A DNA stretch of 64,000 nt, from positions 62,001 to 126,000 of the forward strand of contig NZ_JARZAG010000014.1 of NCBI RefSeq assembly GCF_029892155.1. Direction: 5' to 3'. The position numbers and the translations under genes are program-made. Below the pieces are notes generated by a model that saw nothing but the letters and a program-made list of their open reading frames with translations, had not been told where the DNA came from and searched no databases. Positions 43,751 through 53,810 of this stretch are shown piece by piece. Each line of letters begins with the position of its first letter. The stretch's first letter is position 1. The stretch is from Kitasatospora sp. GAS204B (lineage in GTDB: Bacteria; Actinomycetota; Actinomycetes; Streptomycetales; Streptomycetaceae).

Positions 43751-45260
43751 GCGTGGCGTGCGCCTGGGGGTGCTGGCCGCCGCCGGGCGCCTGCTCGCCT
43801 GCGGCAGCGGTCTGGCGGTGCTCGCCACCAGCGGCTTAGGCTGGTACGAATACCATTCGCTGGCCGCCGGGCTGAGCACCTCCAACGCCCTGGACCACGC
43901 CCGCAGCAGCACGGCGATGCCTCTGGACAGTTCGGTGAACGTGCTGCTGATCGGCCTGGACAGCCGCAAGGACATGGACGGCAATGATCTGCCGCCGCAG
44001 TTCGTCCAGGACGAGCTGCACGCCGGCGCCAGCAGTGAGGTAGGCGGGTACAACACCAACACCCTGATCGTGCTGCACATCCCGGCAGGCGGCGGCAAGG
44101 TCAGCGCGCTGTCCATTCCGCGCGACGACTACGTCCGGACCTACGGTGCCGACGGCAGGAAGCACAAGATCAAGGAGGCCTACGGCTACGCCAAGGCTGC
44201 CGCCGAGGACCGGCTCGCCGACACAGGCCTGGACCAGGGACAGCTGGAGCAACAGAGCCGGGAGGCGGGCCGGGAGGCGACGCTGGCCACTGTGCAGAAC
44301 TTTCTCGGGATCCCGATCGACCACTTCGCCGAGGTCAACCTGCTCGGCTTCTACGACATCGCCAAGGCCCTTGGCCCCATCCAGGTCTGCCTGAACCATG
44401 CCACCAGTGACCCGGCCGTGCAGGGTCAGGGCTCCGGCTTCTTGGGCCACGCCGGCCTCAACACCCTCAACGCTTCCCAGGCGCTCGCCTTCGTCCGCCA
44501 GCGGCACAACCTCGCCGACGGCGACCTGGATCGAACCCACCGCCAGCAGGCGTTCCTCGCCTCGGTCGAGGACAAGCTCAAGCACGAGGGTGTCTTCAAC
44601 GATCTGAACAGGATGCAGTCGCTGCTCGGCGTCATGAAGAAGGACGTGGTCATCGACAACCGGTGGGACGTCCTGGACTTCGCCCTGCGGGCGAGTGACC
44701 TGACCGGCGGTAACGTCGAGTTCAACACCTTGCCGATCACCGGCTTTGCCACCATCGGCAAGGAGGACGTCAACACCGTTGACACCGCTCAGGTCCAGGA
44801 GATCGTGCGCGGGCTCTTCGGCCGTGCCCCCGCTTCCGCGCCGGTGGTCGGCGCCTCCCCCACGGCTGCGCCGACCACCGCGCCCATCACCCGCACCACC
44901 TCGGACACAGTGGACGTCTACAACGCCTCCGCTGTTGCCGGGGCCGCCTCGCGGGAGTCCCAAGCCCTGGTGGCGGCGGGCTACCAAGGCGGGCGGGTCG
45001 GCACCGCTAGCCCGCGCTCGAGGACCACCGTGGCCTACGGTTCCGGCGCGCAGGAGGGCGCCAAGGACATCGCCGCCCGCTACGGGGCCGCCGCCGAGCC
45101 CTCCTCGCGGGTGGTGGCCGGGCACATCGTGGTCACTCTCGGGAGCAACTACAGCCCGCCCGCCGGTGTCGAGGACGACCCTGGCGCGCCTTCGTCGGCC
45201 TCGATGCCTGCCATGCAGGGCCCACCGGTCACGATGGGCGGAATCCCGTGTGTCAATTGA
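43743..45260 (+). CDS. LytR-CpsA-Psr (LCP) family glycopolymer transferase with LytR_C domain
   Basis: A 505-residue protein with GTG start after GGAAGGAGG. It has one N-terminal membrane helix (~12-32), then the LCP domain (~60-330): VNVLLIGLDSRKDMDGND, NTNTLIVLHIPAGGGKVSAL with SIPRDDYVRTY, and ALAFVRQRHNLADGDLDRTH with the conserved Arg/Asp residues. A LytR_C domain follows (TVDVYNASAVAGAASRESQA). LCP enzymes attach undecaprenyl-linked glycopolymers to peptidoglycan on the outside of the membrane. An insertion at ~130-185 is longer than in short LCP proteins. Confidence 0.93.
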   Translation: MAERGVRLGVLAAAGRLLACGSGLAVLATSGLGWYEYHSLAAGLSTSNALDHARSSTAMPLDSSVNVLLIGLDSRKDMDGNDLPPQFVQDELHAGASSEVGGYNTNTLIVLHIPAGGGKVSALSIPRDDYVRTYGADGRKHKIKEAYGYAKAAAEDRLADTGLDQGQLEQQSREAGREATLATVQNFLGIPIDHFAEVNLLGFYDIAKALGPIQVCLNHATSDPAVQGQGSGFLGHAGLNTLNASQALAFVRQRHNLADGDLDRTHRQQAFLASVEDKLKHEGVFNDLNRMQSLLGVMKKDVVIDNRWDVLDFALRASDLTGGNVEFNTLPITGFATIGKEDVNTVDTAQVQEIVRGLFGRAPASAPVVGASPTAAPTTAPITRTTSDTVDVYNASAVAGAASRESQALVAAGYQGGRVGTASPRSRTTVAYGSGAQEGAKDIAARYGAAAEPSSRVVAGHIVVTLGSNYSPPAGVEDDPGAPSSASMPAMQGPPVTMGGIPCVN

Positions 45261-45444
45261 GCTCTGGCGACCGCGCGGGCGCCTGGGCCGGTGAGGCTCG
45301 GCGCCCCAGCTGACTGAGTCTGGCAGGACAGGGGGTGTGACCGTCCTGCGGGCACTGCCGGCACGGGTCGCGTGCTCGGCCGGCCCAGCCTGGCCCGCTC
45401 ATCGCCGGGAGATCATCGCAAGGCACATGGGGGTGGAGCGGCGG

Positions 45445-45876
45445 TCAGAAGTCGAACAGTTCGCCGGTGGCACGGTGCAGCATGCAGCGGTTGGGGAAGG
45501 TGTGCAGGTAGGAGATCGGCTGCCCCTGCCAGATCCCCTGGGCCGTGACGGTCACCGGCTGGTAGGTATCGGCGCAGAAGGTCTGGAGGGTGGGCTGGGC
45601 GCTGATCGAACCGTCGGTGACGCGCAGACTGGCGCAGCTGGCCGCAGCTGCCGGGTGGTCACCTCCGGGGACCGGGGCGCAGCGCAGGTCGACCGCGCGA
45701 TCGACCGGGGCCTGCGGGTTCCAGGCGCCCTCCGTCACGGTCATGACCAGGACCGAGGGCGCGGACTGGCCCGCTGAGGGGGCGGCGGCCTGCGCCTGGG
45801 GTCCGGCCAGTGCGACCGTGCAGGCCACGGCGGCCAGAGCGGTTGCGGCAGCCGGCAGTGAGACGAAGCGACCCAT
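45445..45876 (-). CDS. Subtilisin inhibitor-like (SSI) secreted protein with Asp at P1
   Basis: A 143-residue precursor starting after AAAGGAG. Signal peptide residues 1-~31 (ALAAVACTVALAGPQAQA). The mature part matches the SSI fold: SVLVMTVTEGAWNPQAPVDR, four Cys (66, 81, 101, 131) forming the two family disulfides, and TAQGIWQGQPISYLHTFPNR near the end. The reactive-site loop, CPMVYDPV in SSI, reads CADTYQPV (101-108), so P1 is Asp103 and the P2 proline is lost. SSI proteins inhibit secreted serine proteases; this loop would not suit subtilisin and suggests changed target or loss of inhibition. Confidence 0.9.
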   Translation of the reverse strand: MGRFVSLPAAATALAAVACTVALAGPQAQAAAPSAGQSAPSVLVMTVTEGAWNPQAPVDRAVDLRCAPVPGGDHPAAAASCASLRVTDGSISAQPTLQTFCADTYQPVTVTAQGIWQGQPISYLHTFPNRCMLHRATGELFDF

Positions 45877-46037
45877 GGCTACTCCTTTGTCGTCGGGGGC
45901 AACCGAACGGTCGGACGGTGCCGGTGGAGACAATGGCACCTCCGCCCTCGGCGCGCAGCCCGGGCCTACAGCAACTGGGCATGGTTTGTGCATGCCAAAC
46001 GGCTGGCTTTGAGGCTTCCTGGCTCGCGGCCTCTGTG

Positions 46038-46074
46038 CGGGTGGGGCCCCACGAGAACCGTGCGGCCCCACCCG
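46038..46074. terminator. 11-bp inverted repeat
   Basis: CGGGTGGGGCC (46038-46048) pairs with GGCCCCACCCG (46064-46074). It lies in the 45877-46335 gap between the SSI-like gene and the truncated duplicate. It may terminate transcripts coming from either side. Confidence 0.4.
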
Positions 46075-46251
46075 GGAGCACAGCCCCCCTGTCCGCCGCC
46101 GCTCGCACACCACCGAGCCCGTTCGCGGCAACGCCACCGCATCGAACCGGACACCCGACTACGGCCGGAACCCACCGCCCAGGTCGCGTCGCGCCGCTAT
46201 CCGCCGGAGCGAGGAGTCCCGGCCACCGCCCGCCAGGCCCCGCACATGCGA

Positions 46252-46295
46252 ACTGCCGGACGGCTCAGGGCCTTAACCCTGGGCCGTCCGGCAGT
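46252..46295 (-). terminator. Strong hairpin after the duplicated gene fragment
   Basis: ACTGCCGGACGGC (46252-46264) pairs with GCCGTCCGGCAGT (46283-46295), and inside it CAGGG pairs with CCCTG around a CCTTAA loop. It lies 41 nt downstream of the truncated duplicate's stop (46336) on the minus strand and fits a terminator for that small operon. Confidence 0.6.
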
Positions 46296-46335
46296 ACCGG
46301 TGCCGCTGTGCACTATTGACCGGCCGGTTCGCCAT

Positions 46336-46416
46336 TCAGCTGGAGATGTGGTCGTTGCTCTCGACGTTCTGGGCCGTCCCCGAGGGGTCGTGCCAGGTGT
46401 CGTCAAGTACCGTCGA
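46336..46416 (-). pseudogene. Truncated 3' duplicate of the adjacent secreted-protein gene
   Basis: The minus strand reads LDDTWHDPSGTAQNVESNDH and stops at 46336. The intact neighbour ends VDYTWHDPSGMAQNNDSNDH followed by FYTYVAP. Nucleotide identity is high across this ~75-nt block and disappears upstream of ~46416. It is the leftover of a tandem duplication or of an unequal recombination between paralogues. Confidence 0.75.
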
Positions 46417-46481
46417 GCCGGAGCGTGGGGGCGGGCCGGGTGGAGCTGCGGGAATCATCCGCTCTGTACTGCGAGTGCGGG

Positions 46482-47027
46482 TCAGGGCGCCACGTAGGTG
46501 TAGAAGTGGTCGTTGCTGTCGTTGTTCTGGGCCATGCCCGAGGGGTCGTGCCAGGTGTAGTCGACTGCCACCGCTCCGATGGGGACGTAGGTCGGCACGG
46601 TGAGGGTGTAGTTGGCGTTGATGCGAAGTCCGCCGTTGACCGGAGCGTTTCCCGTCGAGGACACGGTGCAGGTGACTACGGTGGTGCCGACACAGGTTCC
46701 CGCCACCGCTCCGAAGTTCCCCAAGGCGTCGACCACCTGGAAGGGAGCGCTACCTCCGGGCAGTGCGAACGTGCCTCCCGTGACCGCGGTGGCGACGAAG
46801 GTCATGCCGGGGGTGTAGGTGCAGCCAGGCTGCGTGAGGCAGTTCAGCGTTGCGCCATGGGCGGGGTCTACGCCGGTGACGCCGTGAGCCGCCTGGAAGT
46901 TTCCCGTGTAGGAGAAACCCCAGTCCCCGTTGGAAGCCATGGCGTTCCCGGAGCCGGCGACGACCGCCGAGGCAGCCATGGCAGTCGTTGCCAGGCCCAG
47001 CAAGCCCCGCTTGATCAGCTTGGACAT
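46482..47027 (-). CDS. Secreted protein of unknown function
   Basis: A 181-residue protein starting after AAGGAAGG. Signal peptide: RGLLGLATTAMAASAVVAGS then GNAMASNG. The mature part is Gly/Thr/Ala-rich, predicted beta, with four cysteines (LNCLTQPGCTYTPG and GTCVGTTVVTCTV), probably two disulfides, and ends in HDPSGMAQNNDSNDHFYTYV. I do not recognise the family. A truncated duplicate of its 3' end lies just downstream. Placement among a chaplin, SSI-like inhibitor and LCP gene suggests a cell-surface role. The 47028-47416 gap upstream has no gene and should hold its promoter. Confidence 0.75.
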   Translation of the reverse strand: MSKLIKRGLLGLATTAMAASAVVAGSGNAMASNGDWGFSYTGNFQAAHGVTGVDPAHGATLNCLTQPGCTYTPGMTFVATAVTGGTFALPGGSAPFQVVDALGNFGAVAGTCVGTTVVTCTVSSTGNAPVNGGLRINANYTLTVPTYVPIGAVAVDYTWHDPSGMAQNNDSNDHFYTYVAP

Positions 47028-47416
47028 TTGCGCCTTCCTTTTCTTTTCATTGCACGTGTGCGCTCGGAAATTCTGATTCTCACCTGTCTGCGGCTGCCGT
47101 TGTGAAGCCAAGGCAGCTCCGGTCTGAATCACCGTTTTCAGGGCGAGATCATGCCTGCCGGAACTTCCTGAGCGGAGCCGACGGTTCGCGAGCGCAAGGA
47201 CCTGTCACAGAGGCGTCCCCGGGTGTCTTGCACTGACCGGTTGCGGGCCCTCCATAGGAAGAAGAGCGCTCCGGTGCCGGCCGATGACGCTGCGGGGCAG
47301 GGCTTAGTTCGTCCAGGGGAACCCGGCCGGGGACGACAGGGGCAAGCAGGAGGCGGTCGACAGCCGAAAGCCCGTGATCGGCGCTTTGGGGAAGACGACC
47401 TGTGCCCACGGCTCCC

Positions 47417-47671
47417 TCAGGACGCGGCGGCGCCGTTGACACAGGTGTTACCGAGGGCCGGGTTGAGCAAGCCGATGATGTCGACCGAGTTGCCGCACGC
47501 GTTGATCGGAAGGTGGATGGGCACCTGGATCACGTTGCCGGAGAGGATGCCGGGCGAGTTCGACGCCAGCCCGTCGGCCTGCGCGTCGGCGGCCGCGAGG
47601 CCGGCGCCGGCAAACACGAACATGCCCGCCGCACCCGCCGACAGTGCCACGGTCCTGAGAATCGTCTTCAT
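47417..47671 (-). CDS. Short chaplin
   Basis: An 84-residue precursor; ATG 47671 follows GGAG. Signal peptide 1-~30 (TVALSAGAAGMFVFAGAGLA). The mature ~50 residues are one chaplin domain: NSPGILSGNVIQVPIHLPIN then CGNSVDIIGLLNPALGNTC, with Cys59 and Cys77 forming the family disulfide. There is no LAXTG anchor, so this is the short type (ChpD-H-like) that self-assembles into amphipathic fibrils on aerial hyphae and spores. Confidence 0.93.
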   Translation of the reverse strand: MKTILRTVALSAGAAGMFVFAGAGLAAADAQADGLASNSPGILSGNVIQVPIHLPINACGNSVDIIGLLNPALGNTCVNGAAAS

Positions 47672-48002
47672 GACTGCTCCATTCGTATTCGGACCCCACT
47701 GTGTCTGTGGCATCCGGAGGGCGCCGCCCTCACGCTTTCTGACGGCCCTGCCCCCCGGGCCTGATGCCCGTTGGTCCGCATGTCGGCGCGTTGTCGTTCG
47801 ATCGAAGTACCAGCGGCCGGCCTTGCCGCCCAAGGCGTGGCACCGGACGTCATGAGGGCCGCCGCAGGGCCTCTTCAACCGAGAGACGAGCACCCGCCAG
47901 CCTTCTCACCCCGATCGCATCGGTTTCGACACGACTTGCGCTTCAGGGTGGCCGACGGTCTCCGCGCAGTCCCCCTCTCTGATTGGAAAAAGGAGTGAAG
48001 AC

Positions 48003-48956
48003 ATGTCCGCGATGAAGACACGCCGGCTGGGCCTGGGCGGCCCTGAGGTCTCCGCCCTCGGGCTGGGTTGCATGGGGATGTCGAGCCAGGACGGGCGCCG
48101 CGATGAGCAGGAGTCGATCGCGACCATCCAGCGCGCCCTGGAGCTGGGCATCAACCTGCTGGACACCTCCGAGGGCTACGGGGCGGGCCACAACGAGAAA
48201 CTGATCGGCAAGGCGGTGGCCGACCGGCGCGATCAAGCGGTGATCACGACCAAGTTCAGCTTTCGGCCTGGCGGTTCACCGGCGCTCGGCCTCGTGATGA
48301 CACATCCGCGGCTCGCGTGCGAGGCGAGTCTGCGCCGGCTCAACGTGGAAGCCATCGACCTGTTCTACTACCACGAACCCCACGGCGCCTTCATCGAGGA
48401 CATCGTCCACGCCATGGCCGAGCTGGTCACCCAGGGCAAGGTCCGCCACCTGGGCTTGTCGCAGGCCACTGCGGCAGGGCTGCGCACCGCCTGCGCCGTC
48501 CATCCGATCGCTGCTGTGCAGAGCGAGTTCTCCCTGTGGGAGCAGCGATCGGTGCTGGAGGTGATGTCAGCGGCCCGGGAACTGGGCGTAGGCATCGTGG
48601 CGCACTCACCGCTGGGGCGTGGCGTCCTCACTGGGGCGGTCACCAACTGGCAGGAGCTGGCCGCAGGCGGCAGCCGGGACGAGGATGGCCGGCTGCGCGC
48701 GGCGAACCTGGAACTCAACCTGCGGCTCGCCACCCGGGTGAGCAGCGCGGCCCAGAACGCGGGGTGCACGCCTGTTCAACTGGCCCTGGCCTGGCTGCTG
48801 GCCCAGGGCGAGGACATCGTGCCGATCCCGGGGACCACACGCGTCGACCACCTCGAAGAGGATGTCGACGCAGTCAATGTTCCTCTGACTCTGGATCAGT
48901 TGTGCGCTCTCGACTGGGCCATGGAGGAGGGCACGGTGTTGCCGAACTGCGCGTGA
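48003..48956 (+). CDS. Aldo/keto reductase
   Basis: A 317-residue protein starting after AAAAAGGAG (ATG 48012 is an alternative). It has the AKR barrel: MKTRRLGLGGPEVSALGLGC with MGMS, LLDTSEGYGAGHNEKLIGKA (Asp and Tyr of the tetrad), VITTKFSF (Lys) and FYYHEPHGAF (His). The end, IVPIPGTTRVDHLEEDVDAV, binds the NADPH phosphate. It is likely a cytosolic NADPH-dependent reductase of aldehydes or ketones; the natural substrate is unknown. Confidence 0.92.
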   Translation: MSAMKTRRLGLGGPEVSALGLGCMGMSSQDGRRDEQESIATIQRALELGINLLDTSEGYGAGHNEKLIGKAVADRRDQAVITTKFSFRPGGSPALGLVMTHPRLACEASLRRLNVEAIDLFYYHEPHGAFIEDIVHAMAELVTQGKVRHLGLSQATAAGLRTACAVHPIAAVQSEFSLWEQRSVLEVMSAARELGVGIVAHSPLGRGVLTGAVTNWQELAAGGSRDEDGRLRAANLELNLRLATRVSSAAQNAGCTPVQLALAWLLAQGEDIVPIPGTTRVDHLEEDVDAVNVPLTLDQLCALDWAMEEGTVLPNCA

Positions 48957-48982
48957 GGAAGACAGGCCACGGCCTCACGCTC

Positions 48983-49969
<987 letters not shown>

Positions 49970-49990
49970 AGGCTTGCCCTTCTGTCGCGG

Positions 49991-51505
49991 TCAGTCGGCG
50001 TCGGGGGCTCCGGTGCCGGCCGAGGCCCGGGTGTCGTCCTGGGACTGCCCGCCCATCAGTTGGAGTTCCAGGGACTGCCTGTCGGGAATCGGGCGGCTCC
50101 ACTGCTCGAGTTCACTTTCGAGGACGCCTCTGGCCTCTTCCCGCTCATGCACCTTCTGCTCGAGTTTGCCGTGCATGTCGGAGCCCGGCCGCTCCAGTTC
50201 GAGCGCGTTGAGCAGCAGACGGAGTTCGTTCTCGAGGTCGGCGAGCTGGCGTTGCAGGTTCGCGCGGATCTGCTCGGCCTCCTCCCGCAGAGCGTTCTCC
50301 TTCAGCCACATCTCCTTCTCCTGCCGATCCAGATCCCTGGCGGCGGCCTCCTGCTCGGCCAGGCGCACGGCCTCCTTCTTCTGCCCGATCTTCTGCGCCG
50401 CCTCGCCCCAGAATGTCTCCGCCAGGCGCTGCTGGCGTACGGACTCCTCCAGTTCCTCCCGCCGGGCACGCGCGGCCTCCTCCCGCTGGGCGCTTTCGGC
50501 CTCGGCGGCCATCTGCTCGGCCTTCCTGCTCTCCGCCTCCGCCTCGCTCACTCTTCTGTCGGGCGACCTGCGGCGCCCGATATCGTGCTGCCGGCGGTCC
50601 TCTTCGTCCAGGACGTCCAGCCCGGCCGCGGCCCTCTGGATCCTGAGCTGCTCTTCCTGGTTCCAGTTCTCCGCCGTATTCTGCGAGTCCTGCGGCGCGG
50701 ACCTCCGGTCCGTGGAGAGCATCTGCGGCGCGCGCTCGATGTCCACCACGAGGGGCACGGGGGTGAACTGATTGGGATCCGGCAGGCCCAGGGGGTCCGG
50801 AGGTGCGGCGAACTGCGGCACCGCTTCGAGCAGATATCCGTCATAGCTGCGCTCAGACGAGGCGCCGGGCAGGGCGGCGTCCTGGTCCAGCTGCGCCTGC
50901 CGCTGAGAGATCTCCCGCTGCAACTGGGTGGCTCTGCGCTCCCACTCCTCGCTCAGGCCGCCCTCCTGGCTCTGGGCGTTCAAGAACCGCTGTAGCCGCT
51001 CCTCCTGCTCCAGGAGCTGCTGCTGCTCCCATTGTTCCTGCCGGAACAGCTCCTGCTTGTGCTGCTCCTGCCTGAACAACTCCGGCTGTTCGGCGTGGCG
51101 TTGCTCCCGCATCTGCCGGTAGGCCCAGGCCCCCATGCCCGAATACCCACCGCCGTAGCCATCGTCCGGGTAGCCGTAGCCCTCGCTCCCGTCATAGGTG
51201 TCGCCGTAGTAGCCGTACCCGCGCTCGCCGTCATACCCGCCGTGGCGCCGTCGTGTCCGCTCCTCGCTCAGGCGAAAGCGCTCCTCCTGATCGCGTTGCG
51301 CCTCCAGGCGAGCTGTCTCCTGGCGCGCTGCCTCCTCGTGGCGCCTGCGAGCTCCCTCCCTTTGAAGTTCCTCGTGCTCGCGTCTTCTCAACTCGTGCTG
51401 GTGGAGCTGTTCCCGCTCTCGCTGCTGCTCCAGCCGATGCTGCGTCACGCGGCGCTCCTCGAGCTCCCGGAGCTCCCGCCGCCTCTGCTGTTCATTCCAT
51501 GACAT
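49991..51505 (-). CDS. Large coiled-coil protein
   Basis: A 504-residue protein; the start at 51505 is chosen because upstream frame is not protein-like. Long Glu/Arg/Gln heptads dominate at residues ~2-105 (RRELRELEERRVTQHRLEQQ) and ~310-470 (EEAARARREELEESVRQQRL). A central Tyr/Gly-rich low-complexity patch lies at ~105-135 (YGYYGDTYDGSEGYGYPDDG). There is no signal peptide or transmembrane helix, so it is cytosolic. I do not recognise the family. It may be a scaffold acting with the SPFH protein encoded 21 nt downstream. A small coiled-coil protein of similar composition lies at 58456. Confidence 0.7.
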   Translation of the reverse strand: MSWNEQQRRRELRELEERRVTQHRLEQQREREQLHQHELRRREHEELQREGARRRHEEAARQETARLEAQRDQEERFRLSEERTRRRHGGYDGERGYGYYGDTYDGSEGYGYPDDGYGGGYSGMGAWAYRQMREQRHAEQPELFRQEQHKQELFRQEQWEQQQLLEQEERLQRFLNAQSQEGGLSEEWERRATQLQREISQRQAQLDQDAALPGASSERSYDGYLLEAVPQFAAPPDPLGLPDPNQFTPVPLVVDIERAPQMLSTDRRSAPQDSQNTAENWNQEEQLRIQRAAAGLDVLDEEDRRQHDIGRRRSPDRRVSEAEAESRKAEQMAAEAESAQREEAARARREELEESVRQQRLAETFWGEAAQKIGQKKEAVRLAEQEAAARDLDRQEKEMWLKENALREEAEQIRANLQRQLADLENELRLLLNALELERPGSDMHGKLEQKVHEREEARGVLESELEQWSRPIPDRQSLELQLMGGQSQDDTRASAGTGAPDAD

Positions 51506-51859
51506 GACGTGCTTTCCAGATCGTGACGCCAGGGCGCCGTCGAATACGCTCACCGGTGCAGGAAACCCACGCCGACGAGGTCCCCTGCGGCCGCGACGCA
51601 GCGCACAGCCTGTCGAACCTCCGGCACGCTTGCCCAGGGTGCTCCCGATTCCAAGGCGGGCCCGGCCCTGGGCAATTCGGCACCGTGACGAGCACGCACC
51701 GGCCAGCTTCGAAGGCGGGAGCGGCTGTGCGGGGCCCCTCCCCGGAGTAGTGGGAGGGGATGTGTCATGGCTCCGCGCGCGACCGCCCCTATGGTGGCTC
51801 CATCGTGGCCAAAAGTCTGGCAACCGCAGGGGGCACGGTAATCGGGGCATCCCCCGAAA

Positions 51860-53665
51860 TCACCGACGATTCGCCGACCCGGTGCCTCGACGCGCTCTGC
51901 CGGCGAGAACCCGGTAGGCGTTTCCGCCGCAGAGCGCGGCCACCGCCAGGAGCAGGGCGGTGTCCAACTCCGATCGGTCGTCGCCGGGCTTGTTCGCAAC
52001 GTCGTCGCGCACCAGCTGCGCAGCCGCATACTCCGGCTTCTGCTCGACGGCGCTCTGGGGACGCGCGAAGGGCGTCTTCGGCGGGCTGGACGGGAGGAGT
52101 GAAGTTCCCGGTGCGGCAGGCTTAGCCGCGAGGGGGGACGTTGCGGGAGGCGTAGGGGTGAGGGGGAACATCATGGGAGGCGGGGTGCCGAACGGCGCCA
52201 TGGTCGGCGCCGTCCCAGCGGCCGTGCCCGAAGTGAAGGGCGAGTACGGCAGCAACACGGCCGAGGCGCCCTCGTAGCGGTATGCCAGGAAGCCGCCGTC
52301 GCTGAAATCCTGCAGTGAGGCGCCCGTGACGTAGCGTGCCGTGGTACCGGTGTGGGCCTCTTCGAAGAGGTTGAACGTGCGGCGCAGCGGATCGGCCCAT
52401 CCTGCAAAGAGGACCACGTGCTCCTTGGACAGCAGGATGTCGCCCGGCTGCAGCCACGAGTTGGGGATCTTGTACGCGACGGTCGGCAGGGAGCCGGTCC
52501 AGTCGTTCGCCGCGGGATCGAGTCCCCAGGCCATGGACACGTAGCCGGAGCAGTCCTGGCGGTAGGTGCCGTTGGCGTCGGTCCACCACTTGGTCTGGCT
52601 GTAGGGGACCTGTTCGCGGACCCAGTCCTCCGCGCGGCGCATCACCACCGCCCGGTCGAAGGAGACCAGGGGCCGTGCCGGTCGCGCAAGGACGCTGCCG
52701 TTGGTGGCCTTGCTCCCGCCGGGCATGGGCTGAGGGTTCGCTGTGGTGGCCGAAGTGGACGGTGCTGTCGGCATAGTGGGGGGGACGGGGGGAGAGGGGG
52801 GCACAGCGGTCGGGGCTGCGGAGGGCACCGCCGCGGGCGGTACCGCGGGAGCTGTAGTAGGCGCTGCCGATGGCAGCGGGCTCTGCGCGGCCACCGAGGG
52901 GTTCGCCGAGGCGATGACCTGCTCCGCTGGAGCGTCGGGGCCAGCAATGGCCTCCGCTGAGGGAGCGGCACCGGGATCGAGTGAGGCGAGGGCGCCGGCC
53001 TCGAGCGAGGGAACGGCCGGCGCCGGGATCGGTGACAGCTGTTCGGCCGGCCCTGGCGATGGCGCGGTTGGCGCGGGCGCCGCCGAGGATGAGGCCGGCG
53101 CCGAAGGCTGTTCCAAAGGGGCTGCCGGCGCCGACGCATCGGCAGAGGGGGCCGGATCCGCGACGGACGACGGTGAGGCCGGCGCCGACGCATCGGCGGA
53201 GGGGGCCGGATCCGCGATGGACGACGGTGAGGCCGGCGCTGATGGCTGGGCGGGCTTCGAGGGCGGTGCGGCCACTTTCGCTGCCGTAGGCGCTGGTGCC
53301 GTTGCGGTCACTGGGGCGGCGGGCGACGGGCACGGGTGTGCCGCAAGGTCGTGATCGATCCGCGCGAGCAGCGCCGCCGTCATGGTCTCGTCGCTGGAGG
53401 GCGACTGCCTCAGCTGCTGCTGGAGGAGGCAGAGCTTGGCGAGGGCTCGCTGCTGCTCGGCTTCGGCAACAGCGGCCTGCGCGTCGGGGGACGGCGGATG
53501 GCCACTGCCAGGTGCGGCCGACGACTCGAGCACGCTGCTCGGCTCGCCGGAGGCGCTGCTTGCCTGCGCCGCCGGTGCGACCAGCACGAGGCCCAGGGTT
53601 GGAGCCAGTGCCACCAGCGTGGCAAGAGGTAAGAAACGCTTGGCCCGGTGGTGGTGTCTGTCCAT
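51860..53665 (-). CDS. Secreted NlpC/P60-like hydrolase with Pro/Ala-rich linker
   Basis: A 601-residue protein starting after AGGAG. Signal peptide 1-~36 (LATLVALAPTLGLVLVAPAA). Residues ~120-335 form a Pro/Ala/Ser low-complexity linker including two copies of an 18-residue repeat (ADPAPSADASAPASPSS-like). The catalytic domain (~345-480) has TYRQDCSGYVSMAWGL with the nucleophile Cys and LLSKEHVVLFAGWADP with the active His. The tail is another Pro-rich region with one late hydrophobic segment (DTALLLAVAALCGGNAYRVL), possibly a membrane anchor. It should cleave peptidoglycan peptide bonds or be a related amidase. Confidence 0.85.
   Translation of the reverse strand: MDRHHHRAKRFLPLATLVALAPTLGLVLVAPAAQASSASGEPSSVLESSAAPGSGHPPSPDAQAAVAEAEQQRALAKLCLLQQQLRQSPSSDETMTAALLARIDHDLAAHPCPSPAAPVTATAPAPTAAKVAAPPSKPAQPSAPASPSSIADPAPSADASAPASPSSVADPAPSADASAPAAPLEQPSAPASSSAAPAPTAPSPGPAEQLSPIPAPAVPSLEAGALASLDPGAAPSAEAIAGPDAPAEQVIASANPSVAAQSPLPSAAPTTAPAVPPAAVPSAAPTAVPPSPPVPPTMPTAPSTSATTANPQPMPGGSKATNGSVLARPARPLVSFDRAVVMRRAEDWVREQVPYSQTKWWTDANGTYRQDCSGYVSMAWGLDPAANDWTGSLPTVAYKIPNSWLQPGDILLSKEHVVLFAGWADPLRRTFNLFEEAHTGTTARYVTGASLQDFSDGGFLAYRYEGASAVLLPYSPFTSGTAAGTAPTMAPFGTPPPMMFPLTPTPPATSPLAAKPAAPGTSLLPSSPPKTPFARPQSAVEQKPEYAAAQLVRDDVANKPGDDRSELDTALLLAVAALCGGNAYRVLAGRARRGTGSANRR
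53124..53231. repeat. Tandem 54-bp repeat, two copies
   Basis: 53124-53177 and 53178-53231 are nearly identical 54-nt units inside the NlpC/P60 gene, encoding an 18-residue Ala/Pro/Ser/Asp repeat. The unit is a multiple of three, so copy number can change without frameshift. Confidence 0.85.
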
Positions 53666-53810
53666 CGTGTGTACTCCTGATCGGTTGGTCTACCGTCGTC
53701 AGCGCATGGCTCTCCTAGGAGGAGGAGCCTGTGGCCGGTGAATGACGTGAGCCGGCCAGGTCATTGCGCGAGGTGAGGGAAGGACGGTGCCACCGTGATG
53801 CGGGACGGTG

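Noticed and set aside
53124..53231. CRISPR-like array
   Set aside because: The repeat is a 54-bp in-frame tandem coding repeat without spacers. No CRISPR array was seen anywhere in the window.
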